Of a stretch of 64,000 nt of DNA, positions 62,866-64,000 are shown piece after piece. Position 1 is the stretch's first letter, and every line of letters begins with the position of its first letter. The notes beneath the pieces were generated by a model, which saw only the letters and a program-made list of their open reading frames with translations, had not been told where the DNA came from and ran no database searches. The translations under genes were made by a program, and so were the position numbers. This DNA comes from Heterodera schachtii (taxonomy: Eukaryota > Nematoda > Chromadorea > Rhabditida > Heteroderidae). Location of the stretch: the NCBI GenBank assembly GCA_023374025.1, contig SIJG01000002.1, positions 484,488 to 548,487 on the forward strand, written 5' to 3'.

Positions 62866-64000
62866 CGCACCGATGCCGAACTAATTTATCAAAAACATCG
62901 GCCAAAAGTGAGCCTGCCCGCCTTGGCGATGAGGTCAAATTCGGCACAACAAAATGCGGCAGCAAATGCACACCGGCGCAGTTCGTCCATGGCCGATTTG
63001 GGAGGTGCAAATATAAATTTGGAATTTTTTAAAATTTATTTTTAAATATTTAAAAATATTTATGTAATAATTTCAAACGGAATGCTTTCAGCAATGTGAA
63101 AAACATTTTTTAAAATTTTTCAAGACCTGGAAAAACAACGAAGCAAAAAATGGCATTCAAAGTTTTAATAAATAATGCGAAACTAATTACCGAAATTTAA
63201 TGCGAATATTTTTTCAAATTATTAAATTTAATTATTTTTTTGCTCGAATGAAATCGGTTGGCCACGCAATGAAAACGGCGGCGGAAGATGAGTTACGGTA
63301 TGAAATCATTCGATTTGCCGCCCGAACCACAGCACATGGCATTCCGATGGTAAAATTTATTATTTTGAAGAGAGCCGGCACGAAAATTGAAAATGTTAAA
63401 ATTAGATTTTAGGATTTTAAATAAAACCCTGAAATTCAAGTTTATCTAAGGAAACACAGATTTATAGAAGTATAAGGACCACATCCTCAATTTTCTGGTA
63501 AATGTGGGTAGTAATATTGATGTAAATTTCCAAGGACAAATCCGAGTCCTAAATTAGTCATGGCCGATTTGCTATTGTAAATTTTCGGCATTTTTTTTTG
63601 CTCCAACTTCAAAAGTGATCAGAAAAAATCTATCAAATGAAAATACGAACAAAAACACATTGTCATTGAATGCGATTTCCAATCTACAATTTAATGACCA
63701 TTTGTCATGGTTCGGATCCGTTTGACAGATGATGAATTATTTAAAAAAAGTTTATGGCTCTAGCGTAAGTTAGGAATTTTCATAAATTTTTAAAAATTTT
63801 GCCTATTTCATCGGTTTTTCGGATGCCCTAAAAAGTTAACTTTGGAAATCAAAAAAAAAAAAAATCCAAGGCCGCGCATGCCACCCGATGGTATGCCAAA
63901 TGGATGTGGATGGCCATCTCTTTGGCATCGGTTGGCATTTTTGCTACAATGTGCACGGGGTGCTACAAAAATATTGGCGCAAGGACAAAATCACCACAGT
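62866..64000 (+). CDS. DEG/ENaC-type cation channel, N-terminal part
   Basis: Exons 62866-63004, about 63248-63349, and 63871-64000 (cut by the window edge). The first gives a cytoplasmic region (TDAELIYQKHRPKVSLPALA, MRSNSAQQNAAANAHRRSS). The second reads FAARTTAHGIPM, the His-Gly motif that precedes the first membrane helix and matters for gating in degenerins and ENaC. The third gives ATRWYAKWMWMAISLASVG then CYNVHGVLQKYWRKDKITTV, fitting the W-rich start and end of transmembrane helix 1. In the third exon the frame moves by one at a T5 run near 63940; one more T would join the two halves. The join between exons 1 and 2 is uncertain (no AG next to 63248). Family recognised from memory. Confidence 0.7.

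Noticed and set aside
62816..63010. Minus-strand frame MDELRRCAFAAAFCC opposite the first channel exon
   Set aside because: The plus strand has a good acceptor (TTAG) and donor (GGAG then GTGCAA) and a frame leading into the channel gene; the minus frame has neither.

Overview
This is a window of eukaryotic, very AT-rich DNA (many A/T homopolymers) from a nematode-like genome. The best guess is a plant-parasitic tylenchid such as a cyst nematode. The reasons are many short introns per gene, T-rich AG acceptors just upstream of start codons that could take a spliced leader, an unusually high number of GC-AG introns (seven placed here), a cluster of BTB-BACK-MATH genes, and families of small secreted proteins. 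The species is inferred, not proven. Families were named from remembered motifs; no search was run.

Layout. 1-6.3 kb: alanine aminotransferase (minus, 13 exons, last few residues off the left edge). 6.3-12.2 kb: repeats and transposable-element debris. 12.2-17.4 kb: a secreted-protein gene broken by hAT-type insertions, one of them carrying three further nested elements. 17.4-20.6 kb: more hAT-type elements, a duplicated host segment with one occupied and one empty insertion site, and simple repeats. 20.5-21.0 kb: a TFIP11-like fragment (minus). 22.3-25.4 kb: the C-terminal half of a GBF1-like Arf-GEF (minus) with no Sec7 domain in view. 27.1-30.3 kb and 33.5-36.2 kb: two cysteine synthase paralogues, head to head, with identical exon lengths. 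Between them, at 32.1-32.8 kb, lies an intronless gene for a secreted protein with three helix-turn-helix-like repeats; a paralogue lies at 58.5-59.2 kb and a relic at 61.6 kb. 37.1-38.7 kb: the better-preserved paralogue of the broken secreted gene. 38.7-47.6 kb: repeats, tRNA-like segments and a MATH fragment interrupted by a hAT-type element. 47.6-50.6 kb and 51.8-54.6 kb: two BTB-BACK-MATH genes (the first decayed, the second intact, 600 residues) and a further fragment at 55.1-55.4 kb. 57.3-61.0 kb: terminal-repeat elements and a 107-bp tandem array. 62.9-64.0 kb: the start of a DEG/ENaC-type channel gene (plus), cut by the right edge.

The genes do not form one pathway. Housekeeping genes (ALT, GBF1-like, cysteine synthase) alternate with fast-changing duplicated families (secreted HTH repeats, secreted EAHLG-repeat proteins, BTB-MATH). 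Transposable elements account for much of the space between them. At least ten non-autonomous terminal-inverted-repeat elements here have perfect 8-bp target duplications, as expected of the hAT superfamily. Several genes show one-base frameshifts in A or T runs, so base-level sequence error is a real possibility.
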